Shown here piece by piece: positions 1-8,343 of a DNA stretch of 64,000 nucleotides (position 1 is its first letter; every line of letters starts with the position of its first letter). The stretch covers positions 86,155 through 150,154 of the forward strand of contig JAKAHC010000008.1 in NCBI GenBank assembly GCA_021815305.1, given 5' to 3'. The stretch comes from Deltaproteobacteria bacterium (GTDB lineage Bacteria > Desulfobacterota > Deferrimicrobia > Deferrimicrobiales > Deferrimicrobiaceae). The notes beneath the pieces are model-generated. The model saw nothing but the letters and a program-made list of their open reading frames with translations, did no database searches and was not told the origin of the DNA. The position numbers and the translations under genes are program-made.

Positions 1-195
1 GTGTTTTTCAGGGAAGAGGAGGCGCGGCAGCTGGCGAACGAGGAGGTCGCGCTGTGCACGGCCGCGATCCAGGAGCACATCGAGGAGCGCCGGCGCGCTG
101 TGAGCCGAAACCCCGGGGAGGCGACGGGTCCCGTCTCGATGTGGAAATACGCCGCGCGCCCGGGAATTCCGAAGATCGGCCAGGTGGGGCGATGA
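1..195 (+). CDS. 3' end of an unidentified gene, possibly a decarboxylase gamma-like subunit (partial)
   Basis: The reading frame is open from the left edge and stops at 193-195, so the true start probably lies outside the window; the GTG at base 1 may be coincidental. The visible 64 residues are charged and helical at first ([15 protein letters not shown]), then end in a basic tail with MWKYAAR. Its stop overlaps the start of the biotin carrier gene in an ATGA arrangement, so the two are translationally coupled. Small OadG-like subunits of biotin-dependent decarboxylases occupy this position and end in a similar tryptophan-containing basic tail, but the visible part is too short to assign. 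The function is left open. Confidence 0.5.
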   Translation: MFFREEEARQLANEEVALCTAAIQEHIEERRRAVSRNPGEATGPVSMWKYAARPGIPKIGQVGR

Positions 196-701
196 ACTAC
201 GTTGCCACGATCGGGAGTCGGGAAGTGAAGATCTCCGTCGAGGATCTGGGCGGATCGAACTACAAGGTCTCGATCGACGGTGTGGAGCGCGTCGTCGACG
301 CGCAGATGGTGGCGACCCGTCTCTGGTCGGTTCTCTGCGGCAACGCGTCCTTCGAGGTCGACGTGACCCGCCTCCCGGGGATGGGCGAGGAGTTCGAGGT
401 CCTGATCAACGGGGACTGCCACAAGTTTTCCCTGATGAACGAGCAGCGGAAGGCGATGATCCGCGCCGGGGGGAAAGGCGCCGCCGGGAAGGCGATGATC
501 ACCTCCCCGATGCCGGGGAAAGTCGTCAAACTCCTGGTCGAGGTGGGGCAGGAGGTCCGGGCCGACCAGGGGGTGGTCGTCGTCGAGGCGATGAAGATGG
601 AGAACGAGCTCAAGACGGCTTTGGCGGGGAAGGTCAAGGAAACCTTCGTCGAAGAGGGCGATATCGTGGAGGCGGGAGCGAAGCTGCTCCTGGTGGAGTA
701 G
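192..701 (+). CDS. biotin carboxyl carrier protein of an acyl-CoA carboxylase/decarboxylase
   Basis: This 169-residue protein has a C-terminal biotinyl (lipoyl-like) domain from about residue 95. It contains the biotinylation motif EAMKME with the acceptor lysine at position 135, and an SPMPGKV stretch at the start of the domain. The N-terminal 90 residues resemble the spacer seen in carrier subunits of propionyl-CoA or methylmalonyl-CoA carboxylases and decarboxylases. It would shuttle carboxylate between a biotin carboxylase and a carboxyltransferase in the cytoplasm or at a membrane decarboxylase. It overlaps the preceding gene by ATGA and lies 8 bases before a methylmalonyl-CoA mutase subunit, which points to methylmalonyl/propionyl-CoA metabolism. 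The biotin ligase that could modify it is encoded 2.5 kb downstream. Confidence 0.85.
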   Translation: MNYVATIGSREVKISVEDLGGSNYKVSIDGVERVVDAQMVATRLWSVLCGNASFEVDVTRLPGMGEEFEVLINGDCHKFSLMNEQRKAMIRAGGKGAAGKAMITSPMPGKVVKLLVEVGQEVRADQGVVVVEAMKMENELKTALAGKVKETFVEEGDIVEAGAKLLLVE

Positions 702-709
702 GAGGATCG

Positions 710-2401
710 ATGCCGGCAAAGGGCGCCAGGGGCGGGAAAGGGACGGCGGTCCGCGAGGCTTCGGCCCGGTGGGAGAAGGAAACCCTGGGCCCGGCGGCGG
801 CGAAAAGCCCGGAACGCCGCGCGCGGTTCGAGAGCACGTCGGGAGAGGAGATCCCGCGTCTCTACACGCCGGAGCATCTCTCGGAATTCGACTATTTGCG
901 GGACGCCGGGTTTCCCGGCGAGTACCCGTTCACCCGCGGCGTTCAGCCCACGATGTACCGCGGCCGTTTCTGGACGATGCGGCAATACGCGGGGTTCGGG
1001 GACGCCCGGGAATCGAACAGGCGGTACCGGTACCTCCTGGACCACGGCCAGACGGGTCTTTCGGTGGCGTTCGACCTCCCCACCCAGATGGGGTACGACT
1101 CCGACAGCGCCATGGCGTTCGGCGAGGTGGGGAAGGTCGGCGTGGCGATCGATTCCCTCGAGGACATGGAAGTCCTCTTCGGCGGCATCCCGCTCGGGAA
1201 GGTTTCCACCTCGATGACGATCAACTCCACCGCCGCCATCCTGCTGGCGATGTACATCGCGGTGGGGGAAAAGCAGCGCGTCGCCGCCGGGGACCTGAAC
1301 GGCACCATCCAGAACGACATCCTGAAGGAGTACATCGCCAGGGGGACCTACATCTTTCCTCCCGCCCCCTCGATGCGCGTCATCACCGACATCTTCGCCT
1401 TCTGCAAGGAACGCGTCCCCCGGTGGAACACGATCAGCATCTCCGGGTACCACATCCGGGAGGCGGGTTCCACCGCGGTGCAGGAGATCGCCTTCACGCT
1501 GGCGAACGGGATCGCCTACGTGCAGGCCGCCATCGACGCCGGCATGTCGGTGGACTCCTTCGCGTCGCGCCTGGCGTTCTTCTTCAACTCCCACAACGAT
1601 TTTCTCGAGGAGATCGCCAAGTTCCGCGCCGCACGCCGCCTCTGGGCGAAGATCATGCGGGACCGGTTCCACGCCAGGGATCCGCGGTCCTGGATGCTCC
1701 GCTTCCACACCCAGACCGCGGGGTCGTCCCTCACCGCGCAGCAGCCGGACAACAACATCGTCCGGGTCACGCTGCAGGCCCTGGCCGCCGTTCTCGGGGG
1801 AACCCAGTCCCTGCACACCAATTCGCGGGACGAGGCGCTTTCCCTTCCCACGGAGGAGTCGGTCCGCATCGCCCTCCGGACCCAGCAGCTCATCGCACAC
1901 GAGAGCGGCGTGGCCGACACGATCGACCCCCTCGGGGGCTCCTACTGCATCGAATCCCTCACCTCCGCGATGGAGCGCCAGGCGGCGGAATACATCGGAC
2001 GGATCGACCGGATGGGGGGGGTCGTCTCCGCGGTGGACGCGGGTTACATCCAGAAGGAGATCCAGGACGCGTCCTACCGATACCAGCTTCAGATCGAACG
2101 CAGGGATCGGATCATCGTGGGCGTGAACGAGTTTCTCGTGAAGGAAGGCCCCCCCCCCGCGCTTCTCAAGGTCGATCCGCGGATCGAAAAGGAACAGCGC
2201 AGGCGGCTGTCCTCTCTCCGGAAACGGCGCGACGCAGCCGGGGTCCGCGCGGCGCTCGACGATCTCGGCGACGCATGCCGGGGAAAACGCAACGTCATGG
2301 TGCCCATCCTTTCCGCAGTTCGGGCCTACGCCACGTTGGGGGAAATCTCCGACGTGATGCGGTCGGTCTTCGGCACCCACCAGGGGAAGGTCACGGTATA
2401 G
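710..2401 (+). CDS. methylmalonyl-CoA mutase, large (catalytic) subunit without cobalamin domain
   Basis: The 563-residue protein matches the TIM-barrel substrate-binding half of methylmalonyl-CoA mutase. Landmarks are the early [11 protein letters not shown] and WTMRQYAGF segments, then [17 protein letters not shown] and the later [12 protein letters not shown] and [10 protein letters not shown] blocks. It interconverts succinyl-CoA and R-methylmalonyl-CoA using adenosylcobalamin. The length equals the single-domain type, in which a separate small subunit of about 140 residues binds B12; no such gene follows here, so the partner must be elsewhere. It is preceded by a GGAGGA ribosome site and sits directly behind the biotin carrier gene, consistent with a propionate pathway operon. 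An isobutyryl- or ethylmalonyl-CoA mutase cannot be excluded from the sequence alone. Confidence 0.88.
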   Translation: MPAKGARGGKGTAVREASARWEKETLGPAAAKSPERRARFESTSGEEIPRLYTPEHLSEFDYLRDAGFPGEYPFTRGVQPTMYRGRFWTMRQYAGFGDARESNRRYRYLLDHGQTGLSVAFDLPTQMGYDSDSAMAFGEVGKVGVAIDSLEDMEVLFGGIPLGKVSTSMTINSTAAILLAMYIAVGEKQRVAAGDLNGTIQNDILKEYIARGTYIFPPAPSMRVITDIFAFCKERVPRWNTISISGYHIREAGSTAVQEIAFTLANGIAYVQAAIDAGMSVDSFASRLAFFFNSHNDFLEEIAKFRAARRLWAKIMRDRFHARDPRSWMLRFHTQTAGSSLTAQQPDNNIVRVTLQALAAVLGGTQSLHTNSRDEALSLPTEESVRIALRTQQLIAHESGVADTIDPLGGSYCIESLTSAMERQAAEYIGRIDRMGGVVSAVDAGYIQKEIQDASYRYQLQIERRDRIIVGVNEFLVKEGPPPALLKVDPRIEKEQRRRLSSLRKRRDAAGVRAALDDLGDACRGKRNVMVPILSAVRAYATLGEISDVMRSVFGTHQGKVTV

Positions 2402-2485
2402 CTCCCGTCCGGCGCCCTCTTCGTGGGATAATGTAGGAAACGCAGCGCCGCAAAACCGCAAGACGCACCTGCCAGGGAGGAAGCG

Positions 2486-3067
2486 ATGTCCGAGATCCGA
2501 TGGGTGACGGACTTCCAGGTCGCGTTGGAAAAGGCGAAATCCACGGGCCGGCCGGTCTTCCAGGACTTCTGGTACGACGGCTGAGTGGGCTGCGCCAGGA
2601 TGAATACGGGTCCGTATTCAGAATCGTCCGTCGCCGATTTCCTTCACGGGCAGTTCGTCCCGGTGCGGACGGAATGCTTCTGGGACAATCCCACCGAACT
2701 GATGGGCCGTTTCGACGTCAAATGGACGCCGACGTTCCTCGTCCACGACGCGACCGGCAAGGAGCACCACCGGTTCGTGGGCTACGCCCCCACCGACGAC
2801 CTCTTCGCCCACCTGTGGCTGGGGAAGGCGAAGATCCTGTACGACGGGGACCGGCCGGGGGATGCCATCCCCCTGTTCGAAACCATCCTCACCCGTCACC
2901 GGGATGCGGGAGCGGCGCCCGAGGCGGCATTTCTCCGTGGCGTTGCGGGGTACAAGCACACGCACGACCCGAAGGAACTGCGGAGGGCGTACGAGATCCT
3001 GACGTCGAAATACCCGCAGAGCGAGTGGGCGCGTCGGGCAGAGCCGTACTCCGCCATCCCCCTTTGA
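2486..3067 (+). CDS. thioredoxin-like selenoprotein with UxxC motif (in-frame TGA at codon 33)
   Basis: Translation from ATG 2486 (ribosome site AGGGAGG 6 bases upstream) meets TGA at 2582-2584 and then runs open to 3067, giving 193 residues if TGA is read. The codons before it (PVFQDFWYDG) and after it (VGCARM) form a continuous thioredoxin active-site region, with TGA in place of the first cysteine of CxxC and Cys36 as the second. The cis-proline loop follows as WTPTFLV (Pro82). Residues 108-185 look like TPR-type helices (GDAIPLFETIL, AYEILTSKYPQSEWARRA). A perfect hairpin lies at the right distance after the TGA for a bacterial SECIS. A gene caller would wrongly start at GTG 2585 and lose the active site. 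The predicted role is a cytoplasmic redox protein; its partner is unknown. The selenocysteine machinery is not in the window. The alternative is a nonsense-mutated CxxC paralogue. Confidence 0.85.
2601..2620 (+). promoter_or_regulatory. candidate bacterial SECIS hairpin
   Basis: Bases 2601-2608 (TGAATACG) pair perfectly with 2613-2620 (CGTATTCA), closing a GGTC loop at 2609-2612. The loop begins 24 bases after the in-frame TGA. Known bacterial SECIS elements lie inside the coding region just 3' of the UGA and expose G and U in the apical loop for SelB, which this does. The stem also encodes sensible protein sequence (MNTGPYSE). Confidence 0.8.
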
Positions 3068-3152
3068 ACCGGGCGGGAACCTCCTTCCGGGGAACCGGTC
3101 CCGTTACGGTTATCGCGTCGAGCCGGCGGCGGGGATCGGGGCCATCTTGGGG

Positions 3153-3181
3153 TTGATTTCCATTCTCCCGAAATGCTTAAT
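3153..3181 (+). promoter_or_regulatory. possible sigma70-type promoter of birA
   Basis: TTGATT (3153-3158) and CTTAAT (3176-3181) are separated by 17 bases in the AT-richer end of an otherwise GC-rich gap between the selenoprotein gene and birA. The match is moderate. It would give a leader of about 35 bases to the chosen birA start. Confidence 0.4.
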
Positions 3182-3221
3182 GGAATGAAGGTTCCACCGG
3201 ATGCCATGCCGCGGGAGAGTG

Positions 3222-4196
3222 ATGGGGGAACAGTTGCACCGCCTCCTTACGGAGCACCAGGGGCGCTTCGTCTCGGGCGAGGAGATCGCGGGACGCCTCG
3301 GCGTTAGCCGCACCGCCGTCTGGAAGCGCGTCTGCGCGCTCCGCGGCGAAGGGTACTCCATCGAGGGTGCCCGGGGAGCCGGGTACCGGCTCACGGACCG
3401 CCCCGATCGCATCGAAGCGGAGGAACTCCGCGGGTTGCTCCCCCCGGACGGGCCGTGGGGAGAGATCGTGATCCTCGACGCCACCGACAGCACGAACAGC
3501 CGGGCGATGGAGATGGCGGAGAACGGCGCTCCTCACGGGACGGTCGTCTTCGCCGATTCGCAATCCGGCGGCAGAGGACGGCTGGGGCGCCGCTGGGTCT
3601 CCCCCCCCGGGAAAAACATCCACGTCTCCCTTCTTCTGCGACCCGCCATCCCGGTTTCCGCCGCTCCGTGCCTCTCCCTGGTGGCGGGTGTCGCGTTGGC
3701 GGACGCGGAGGAAGGGTTGGGCGTGCCGGCGCGCCTGAAATGGCCCAACGACCTTTACCTCGGGAACCGGAAGGCGGCGGGGATCCTCGCCGAGATGGCG
3801 TCCGACCCCGATCGGGTCCGTCACGTGACGGTGGGCGTGGGGATCAACGTGAACATGGAAGAGTCGGAATTTCCGGCGGAGCTCCGGGGCCGGGCGACAT
3901 CCCTGCGGATCCATGCGGGCAAGACATTCCGGCGGGTGGAAGTGCTTGCCCGTTTCCTCGACGCCTTCGGGCGGAGGTACCGGGAATTCCTCGCGGGGGG
4001 GTTCCCGGCGGTCCGCCCGGGCTGGGAGCGAAGGGACTTTCTCCGGGGCAGGCGCGTCCTGGTCCGGTCCGCGGAAGGGTCGGGGTGGGGCGAGGCGTGC
4101 GGTGTGGACGGAGAGGGGGCGTTTCTCTTCCGGCGCGACGGGGCGGCTGCGCCGGAGCGGCTGCGAAGCGGCGAGTTGGTCGAGTTCGATCCGTAA
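3222..4196 (+). CDS. birA: biotin--[acetyl-CoA-carboxylase] ligase with N-terminal HTH
   Basis: The 324-residue protein has an N-terminal winged helix-turn-helix (residues about 1-60, [18 protein letters not shown]), the ligase catalytic core with GRGRLGRRW (117-125) and KWPND (173-177), and a short C-terminal SH3-like domain. It makes biotinyl-AMP and transfers biotin to carrier lysines such as that of the protein at 192-701. The HTH makes it a candidate biotin-responsive repressor, but no matching operator was recognised in the window. An ATG at 3201 would add 7 residues; the ATG at 3222 is preferred because GGGAGAG sits 2-8 bases upstream. It is followed after 25 bases by pantothenate kinase, a usual neighbour. 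Confidence 0.93.
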   Translation: MGEQLHRLLTEHQGRFVSGEEIAGRLGVSRTAVWKRVCALRGEGYSIEGARGAGYRLTDRPDRIEAEELRGLLPPDGPWGEIVILDATDSTNSRAMEMAENGAPHGTVVFADSQSGGRGRLGRRWVSPPGKNIHVSLLLRPAIPVSAAPCLSLVAGVALADAEEGLGVPARLKWPNDLYLGNRKAAGILAEMASDPDRVRHVTVGVGINVNMEESEFPAELRGRATSLRIHAGKTFRRVEVLARFLDAFGRRYREFLAGGFPAVRPGWERRDFLRGRRVLVRSAEGSGWGEACGVDGEGAFLFRRDGAAAPERLRSGELVEFDP

Positions 4197-4221
4197 GCCG
4201 GGGGAGGGCAGAGGGACAGGG

Positions 4222-5025
4222 ATGCTCCTGGTCATCGACATGGGGAACACGAACACCGTCCTCGGGGTCTACGCCGGGGAGAAGCTCCTCCATCACTGGC
4301 GGGTCTGGACGGACCAGGAGAAGACGAGCGACGAGTACGGCGTCCTTCTGCGGAACCTCTACGACCAGAGCCACTTCTCCTCCCGGGAGGTCAAGGCGAT
4401 CATCGTCGCCTCCGTCGTCCCGCCGCTCACCCCGACCATCGTCGAGCTCTGCGAGCGGTATTTCGGACTGACTCCCATGGTGGTGGGGCCCGGCATCAAG
4501 ACGGGGATCTCCATCAAGATGGACAATCCGAAGGAGGTCGGGGCGGACCGGATCGTCAATGCCGTGGCGGCGTACGCGAAGCACCGCCGGGCCTGCATCA
4601 TCGTGGATTTCGGGACGGCAACTACTTTCGACTACGTCTCGGCGAAAGGCGACTACATGGGGGGAGTGATCGCCCCCGGGGTGAACATCTCCGCGGAGGC
4701 GCTCTTCCGGCAGGCGTCGAAGCTCCCCCGCATCGAGATCGCGAAGCCGCCGTCGGTCGTCGGAAAGAACACGGTGTCCGCGATGCAGTCGGGGATCTTC
4801 TACGGGTACGTGGCCCTGGTCGACGGGATCATCCAGCGGATCCGGAAGGAAGTGCGCCACGACCCGACGGTGATCGCCACCGGGGGGCTGGCGCGTGCGA
4901 TCGCCTCCGAATCATCCGAAATCCACGGAATTGATGAGAATTTGACTCTCGAGGGCCTGCGTATTATATACGAGAGGAACCTTTCCCAAGACCCGGTAAG
5001 GCTTCCGGGGACGGAACACACCTGA
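4222..5025 (+). CDS. coaX: type III pantothenate kinase
   Basis: This 267-residue ASKHA-fold kinase phosphorylates pantothenate in the first step of coenzyme A synthesis. It begins [15 protein letters not shown], the family's phosphate-1 motif, and contains [11 protein letters not shown], the acidic [13 protein letters not shown] segment with the catalytic aspartate, and GGVIAPG. Length and motif order match bacterial CoaX. A GAGGGACAGG ribosome site lies just upstream. The birA-coaX order is common in bacteria, and both products serve acyl-CoA carboxylation chemistry. Confidence 0.95.
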   Translation: MLLVIDMGNTNTVLGVYAGEKLLHHWRVWTDQEKTSDEYGVLLRNLYDQSHFSSREVKAIIVASVVPPLTPTIVELCERYFGLTPMVVGPGIKTGISIKMDNPKEVGADRIVNAVAAYAKHRRACIIVDFGTATTFDYVSAKGDYMGGVIAPGVNISAEALFRQASKLPRIEIAKPPSVVGKNTVSAMQSGIFYGYVALVDGIIQRIRKEVRHDPTVIATGGLARAIASESSEIHGIDENLTLEGLRIIYERNLSQDPVRLPGTEHT

Positions 5026-5039
5026 GGAGGACGGCCACA

Positions 5040-7124
5040 GTGGACATCCAACAGATCCGGAACGTCGGCATCATCGCCCACGGCGGCGCGGGCAAGACGA
5101 CGCTGGCGGAAGCCCTGCTGTACAACGCCAAGGCCACCGACAGGATGGGGAAGGTGGACGACGGAAGCTCCAACTTCGACTACGATCCGGAGGAGATCCG
5201 GAGAAAGATCACGATCAGCACTTCCTTCCATCACTACGCATGGAACAAGGTCGAGGTGACGGTTGCCGACACCCCCGGCTACATCAACTTCGAGGCGGAC
5301 ACGCGCGCCTGCCTCAGGGTTCTCGACGGAGCGGTCCTTCTGGTCAACGCGGTCTCCGGGGTGGAAGTGCAGACGGAGAAGATGTGGAACCTTGCGCGGG
5401 CCGCCGATGTGCCTCTGGTCGCCTTCATTTCCAAGATGGACCGGGAGCGCGCCGATTACGCGAAGGCGGTAGAGGAGGTCTCGGACATCCTGAAGGTTCC
5501 GGCGGTTCCCGTGCAGCTCCCCATCGGGAAGGAGGCGCAGTTCAGGGGGGTGGTGGACCTCTTCCGCATGAAGGCGTTGGTGTACAAGGGCGAGAACGGC
5601 GAGTTCGCACTCGAGGACATCCCTTCCGATCTCGCCGCGGATGCGGCGAAGGCGCGGGAGAAGCTCATCGAGTCGTGCGCGGAGTCGGACGACGCCCTGA
5701 TCGAAAAGTTCCTCGAGGGAACGGAGCTCACGGAAGAGGAGATCCGCAACGGGTTCCGCGCGGGGGTCGCCGGGATGAAATTCCTCCCCGTGCTCTGCGG
5801 CTCGGCGCTGCGCAACATCGCGATCCACCCGCTGCTCGACATCGTCAACTTCGCTCTTCCGGACCCCTCCTACCGGAAGGAAGTCTCCGGGACCCACCCG
5901 AAGACGAAGGCGCAGGAGAGGCGCGCCATCGCCGAGAACGAGCCGTTCTCCGCGCAGGTGTTCAAGACCCTGGCGGATCCGTACGCGGGGAAACTGTCCA
6001 TCTTCAAGGTGTTCTCCGGGACCCTCACCCCGGACATGTCCCCCCTGAATTCCAGCAGGGACGCCACGGAGAGGATCGGCCAGGTCCTGCGCCTCGAGGG
6101 GAAAAAGCAGAAGCCGGTCGGATCCGCGTCCGCCGGCGAGATCGTGGCGGTCGCGAAGTTCAAGGAAACCTCCACGGGCGACACCCTCTGCGACCCGAAG
6201 GCGCCGATCCTTTTCGATCGGCCCGAAGTCGTCGATCCGGTCATCTCCTTCGCGGTCCGTCCGAAGACCCGCAACGACGAGGACAAGCTGGGCTCCTCGC
6301 TCGCCCGGATGATCGAGGAGGATCCGACCCTCCGGTTCCGGAAGGACGCCCAGACGAACGAGTTCATCCTCGCCGGCATGGGGGAGACCCACCTCGAGGT
6401 CGCGGTGGAGAAGCTGAAGCGGCAATACGGGGTCGAGGTGGAGCTTCGGACCCCGAAGATCGCGTACCTCGAGACGATCAAGGGGAAGTCCGAGGCGCAG
6501 GGCAAGCACAAGAAGCAGTCGGGAGGGCGTGGACAGTACGGCGACTGCTGGATCCGGATCGAGCCGATGCCGCGCGGGAAGGGGTTCGAGTACGTCGACG
6601 CCATCGTCGGAGGTTCGATCCCCCGCCAGTACATCCCCGCCGTGGAAAAGGGGGTCGTGGAGCGGATGGCCAAGGGCGTCACCGCGGGATACCCCGTGGT
6701 CGACGTGCGGGTCACCGTCTTCGACGGGTCCTTCCACACGGTCGACTCCTCGGAAATGGCGTTCAAGATCGCCGGTTCCCTCGCCTTCAAGAAGGCGGCG
6801 CAGAACGCGAAGCCCGTGCTCCTCGAGCCCATCGCGGAGATGGAGGTCGTCGTCCCGGAGGAGAACGTGGGGGACATCATCGGGGATCTGAACGGGCGCA
6901 GGGGGCGGGTGCTCGGCGTGGACGCCCACGGCAAGAGCCAGATCGTCAAATGCCTGGTGCCTCTCGCGGAGGTTCTCCGCTACTCCTCGGACCTTCGGTC
7001 CATCACTTCGGGGCGGGGCCAGTTCGGCATGAAGGTGTCCGGTTACGAGGAAGTGCCCGCCGCCATTGCGGAGAAGGTCATCGCCGAATCGAAAAAGGAG
7101 TTGGGGGAAGAGGAGGAAGAGTGA
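5040..7124 (+). CDS. elongation factor G-like GTPase (EF-G2 type)
   Basis: The 694-residue protein has EF-G domain order: GTPase domain (1-260), domain II, and III-V, including GSLAFKKAAQ and a C-terminal QFGMKVSGYEEVP segment. It is not the canonical translocase. The P-loop reads AHGGAGKTT (13-21) instead of AHIDAGKTT, the G3 motif is DTPGY with Tyr81 in place of the catalytic histidine, and G4 is SKMD (131-134) instead of NKMD. These changes mark the EF-G-like/FusA2 subfamily, whose function is poorly defined. Translation starts at GTG 5040, with GAGGAGG about 10 bases upstream. No S12, S7 or EF-Tu genes are nearby, as expected for the paralogue. Confidence 0.88.
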   Translation: MDIQQIRNVGIIAHGGAGKTTLAEALLYNAKATDRMGKVDDGSSNFDYDPEEIRRKITISTSFHHYAWNKVEVTVADTPGYINFEADTRACLRVLDGAVLLVNAVSGVEVQTEKMWNLARAADVPLVAFISKMDRERADYAKAVEEVSDILKVPAVPVQLPIGKEAQFRGVVDLFRMKALVYKGENGEFALEDIPSDLAADAAKAREKLIESCAESDDALIEKFLEGTELTEEEIRNGFRAGVAGMKFLPVLCGSALRNIAIHPLLDIVNFALPDPSYRKEVSGTHPKTKAQERRAIAENEPFSAQVFKTLADPYAGKLSIFKVFSGTLTPDMSPLNSSRDATERIGQVLRLEGKKQKPVGSASAGEIVAVAKFKETSTGDTLCDPKAPILFDRPEVVDPVISFAVRPKTRNDEDKLGSSLARMIEEDPTLRFRKDAQTNEFILAGMGETHLEVAVEKLKRQYGVEVELRTPKIAYLETIKGKSEAQGKHKKQSGGRGQYGDCWIRIEPMPRGKGFEYVDAIVGGSIPRQYIPAVEKGVVERMAKGVTAGYPVVDVRVTVFDGSFHTVDSSEMAFKIAGSLAFKKAAQNAKPVLLEPIAEMEVVVPEENVGDIIGDLNGRRGRVLGVDAHGKSQIVKCLVPLAEVLRYSSDLRSITSGRGQFGMKVSGYEEVPAAIAEKVIAESKKELGEEEEE

Positions 7125-7268
7125 CGCCTCCGGCGGCGGCCCGCATCCTCGGGGCGTTCCAGGCGAAAGTGTTGAGATCCCTGACGCAGAACCGCGGCAT
7201 CTCCGCGGTCGTCCGCACCGAGGCCGGGCGCTTGCCGGCCGAGAGACCCTAGCGAATCCGGAGATTCC

Positions 7269-8342
7269 ATGGCCCTGTTCAACTACGCGACCCGAGAGCT
7301 CAGCGCGAAGATCGTCTATTACGGACCGGGTCTCTCGGGGAAGACCACCAACATCGAAATGGTCCACAAGCTGCTGCGCCCCGAGCAGAAAGGGCGCCTC
7401 ATCTCCCTCCCCACCGAGACGGACCGCACCCTCTTCTTCGATTTCCTCCCGATCGAACTCGGGCAGATCAAGGGGTTCAAGGTGCGCTTCCACCTCTACA
7501 CGGTCCCGGGGCAGGTGTTCTACAACGCCACCCGGAGACTCGTGCTCCAGGGGGTCGACGGAGTCGTCTTCGTCGCCGACTCGCAGCAGGAGATGGAGAA
7601 CAGCAACATGGAGAGCCTGAAAAACCTGATGGACAACCTCTCCACGTACGGGAAAAAACTCGAGGAACTGCCGTTCGTCCTGCAGTACAACAAGCGCGAC
7701 CTGAAGAACATCTCCCCGGTCGAAGAGATGGACAAGACGCTCAATTTCCTGCACGTCAGGACGTTCGAGGCGGTCGCACCCGCGGGGAAAGGAGTCCCGG
7801 AAACACTGGTCGGCATCTCCCGCATGGTGTTTTCCCATCTCCGCAACACCCTCCTGATGCCCGGGGAGATGGCCGCGCACGAGGACCTCGGGGAGCTGGC
7901 CGACGCGCGGATCCGGAAGACCTTCGCCGCTCCGGACGCGGAGGGGCTCGAAGAGATCTCCGATATCGAGGAGATCCCCGAGGCCGGAACGGTCCGGCAG
8001 GGTGGCGAGGCCGGGGAGAAGGAGGCCAAGGCGGGCGGCGCCGTGTTCGAGCTCGAAACCACGGCGTACCAGGGCGCCGAAGAGAGGGACGCCGGCGGAG
8101 AGTTCGATGAGCTGGGAGAGATCGATGTCGACGTGCCGGAACTTCCCCCGTCCCCTCCGGCGGTCTCCGTTGTGCCGTCGGCCTCGGTGGAAGTCGAGGG
8201 CGGGGGTCTCACCTTCCTCAGGTTCGAGGCGCCGTACGTTTCGCCGGAAGGACATGCCGTGCTGCCTGCCCTGTTCCTGGACGGGGCGGGAAACCCCGTG
8301 CGGATGAGGATCCGGGTATCGATGGAAGAGGGAAGGTCATAG
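7269..8342 (+). CDS. MglA-like Ras-type GTPase with long C-terminal extension
   Basis: Residues 1-195 are a complete MglA-family small GTPase: P-loop GPGLSGKTTN (19-28), the MglA-specific TVPGQ (78-82) where Ras has DxxGQ, and NKRD (141-144). MglA proteins act in polarity, motility and pole-to-pole protein placement. About 160 further residues follow, first acidic (EEISDIEEIPE), then proline/valine-rich, ending in a strand-rich stretch (LTFLRFEAPYV ... PVRMRIRVSM). Standard MglA is about 195 residues, so the tail is an addition of unknown role. No MglB-type roadblock gene is adjacent. The next gene starts 1 base after the stop, so the two are surely co-translated. The 144-base gap upstream shows no convincing gene. 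Confidence 0.88.
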   Translation: MALFNYATRELSAKIVYYGPGLSGKTTNIEMVHKLLRPEQKGRLISLPTETDRTLFFDFLPIELGQIKGFKVRFHLYTVPGQVFYNATRRLVLQGVDGVVFVADSQQEMENSNMESLKNLMDNLSTYGKKLEELPFVLQYNKRDLKNISPVEEMDKTLNFLHVRTFEAVAPAGKGVPETLVGISRMVFSHLRNTLLMPGEMAAHEDLGELADARIRKTFAAPDAEGLEEISDIEEIPEAGTVRQGGEAGEKEAKAGGAVFELETTAYQGAEERDAGGEFDELGEIDVDVPELPPSPPAVSVVPSASVEVEGGGLTFLRFEAPYVSPEGHAVLPALFLDGAGNPVRMRIRVSMEEGRS

Positions 8343-8343
8343 G

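Noticed and set aside
260..2461. Very long open frame on the minus strand opposite the mutase (similar ones at 4800-8255, 17142-21053, 36706-39918 and 46897-51453)
   Set aside because: Each is the complement of well-supported genes and arises from high G+C at third codon positions. The translations are low-complexity and rich in Arg, Pro, Gly and His with no domain.
2582..2584. In-frame TGA as a simple pseudogene mutation
   Set aside because: The TGA sits exactly at the redox cysteine position, is followed by a perfect GGTC-loop hairpin, and the rest of the gene is undamaged. Mutation remains possible but is less likely.
3201..3221. Upstream ATG 3201 as the birA start
   Set aside because: It adds seven residues not seen in the family, and the ribosome site GGGAGAG is placed for ATG 3222.
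7121..7252. 43-codon frame starting GTG that overlaps the EF-G-like stop (GTGA)
   Set aside because: The overlap layout is attractive and it precedes MglA, but there is no recognised domain (it is not a roadblock/MglB protein), no clear ribosome site, and codon content is not convincing.
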